From contig WLSX01000027.1 of NCBI GenBank assembly GCA_009705675.1, forward strand, positions 1 to 6,892: a DNA stretch of 6,892 nucleotides, given 5' to 3'. The notes below the pieces were generated by a model. That model searched no databases, had not been told where the DNA came from, and saw only the letters and a list, made by a program, of their open reading frames with translations. The position numbers and the translations under genes were made by a program. Shown here piece after piece: positions 6,316-6,892 of the stretch. This DNA is from Actinomycetota bacterium. Lineage in GTDB: Bacteria; Actinomycetota; Actinomycetes; Nanopelagicales; Nanopelagicaceae. Position 1 is the stretch's first letter, and every line of letters starts with the position of its first letter.

Positions 6316-6892
6316 GTGATCGATTTTAATATTGAAAAAGAACAAAAACGTGGCTTAATAATCATTTTTGCATTAACGGTTGGAATTGCCGGTTTTTATT
6401 TTTTCAATTCAAGACCGAGCATGCAGCCTGCTCTGGTTCAGGATCTAAATTCGGGCATTGTGCAGGAAAAAGTATTAGAGACTCCAGTTGATTTAATTAT
6501 TAATGTTGCTGGGAAAGTAAATAATCCTGGTGTTTATCAACTACCTCAAGGCTCTCGAGTAATCGATGCAATTAAGGCAGCTGGTAATCAACACAAAGGT
6601 GTTGATATCAGTGATATTAATTTAGCCCGGTTATTAGTAGATGGAGAGCAAATATTAGTTGGCTCCGCCAAACCCTCCTCTGGTAAAGCATCTGTAAAGA
6701 AGATAACTACTGATAATCCGCTTGATATAAATCGCGCAACAATTGCTCAACTTGATACCTTGCCCGGAATCGGACCGGTAACTGCTCAGCGAATAATTGA
6801 TTATCGAACCAAGGTTGGCCGAATTAACTCTGTTGATGAGTTAAAAAAGATCTCTGGCTTAGGTGGGGCAAAATTCGAAGAGATAAAGTCCT
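6316..6892 (+). CDS. comEA: ComEA-like competence DNA-binding protein, 3'-truncated by the window edge
   Basis: ComEA is the membrane-anchored receptor that binds incoming double-stranded DNA during transformation. From the GTG at 6316 a short charged N-terminus is followed by one membrane segment at residues 14-30, an extended linker, an SLBB domain from about 58 to 112 (INVAGKVNNPGVYQLPQG is typical) and a low-complexity Ser/Lys linker. A helix-hairpin-helix domain starts near 136 with LDINRATIAQLDTLPGIG (LPGIG at 149-153), and a second hairpin, ISGLGGAKF, lies near the window end. The frame is open to 6892, so a few residues and the stop are missing. An in-frame TAG at 6310-6312 limits the start; GTG 6316 is the only start that keeps the membrane anchor. 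No Shine-Dalgarno precedes it, and TAATAT at 6299-6304 could be a -10 giving a very short leader. A comEC gene typically follows but is outside the window. Confidence 0.92.
   Translation, partial: MIDFNIEKEQKRGLIIIFALTVGIAGFYFFNSRPSMQPALVQDLNSGIVQEKVLETPVDLIINVAGKVNNPGVYQLPQGSRVIDAIKAAGNQHKGVDISDINLARLLVDGEQILVGSAKPSSGKASVKKITTDNPLDINRATIAQLDTLPGIGPVTAQRIIDYRTKVGRINSVDELKKISGLGGAKFEEIKS

Overview
The window looks like a piece of chromosome from a low-GC, gene-dense actinobacterium, of the kind seen in streamlined freshwater or marine lineages such as Nanopelagicales (acI). The grounds are indirect: HflX and ComEA have an actinobacterial look, the base composition is AT-rich (near 40% GC by eye), gene gaps are a few bases or negative, and at least one promoter looks leaderless. 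The taxon is an inference, as there is no rRNA or other decisive marker here.

Layout: (1) Positions 2-1422, plus strand, hold the 3' part of the ribosome-associated GTPase gene hflX. It is coupled through a GTGA overlap to a 224-residue multi-pass membrane protein of unknown function that carries an internal duplication. (2) Positions 1419-6129, minus strand, hold five tightly packed genes. In transcription order they encode a DadA-like FAD oxidoreductase, a small [2Fe-2S] protein, an FAD/NAD-type oxidoreductase with a C-terminal Fe-S domain, a DapA-family deaminase and a proline racemase-family epimerase. (3) Positions 6130-6315 form a divergent regulatory region with a leaderless-type promoter for the operon, candidate operators and a 29-codon small ORF with a perfect Shine-Dalgarno. 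(4) Positions 6316-6892, plus strand, hold the 5' part of comEA (membrane anchor, SLBB, helix-hairpin-helix DNA-binding domain), cut by the window end.

The five minus-strand genes read best as one pathway for trans-4-hydroxy-L-proline. The epimerase makes cis-4-hydroxy-D-proline. The three-subunit flavo-iron-sulfur dehydrogenase oxidises it to 1-pyrroline-4-hydroxy-2-carboxylate. The DapA-like enzyme deaminates that to alpha-ketoglutarate semialdehyde. The last step (alpha-ketoglutarate semialdehyde dehydrogenase), an uptake system and a regulator are not in this window. Each enzyme family is clear from its motifs; the shared substrate is inferred from the combination of families.

No tRNA, rRNA, CRISPR array, insertion sequence or rho-independent terminator was seen. 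The most unusual items are the complete hydroxyproline-to-semialdehyde operon in a compact genome, the small ORF and palindromes in the divergent spacer, and the internally duplicated membrane protein.
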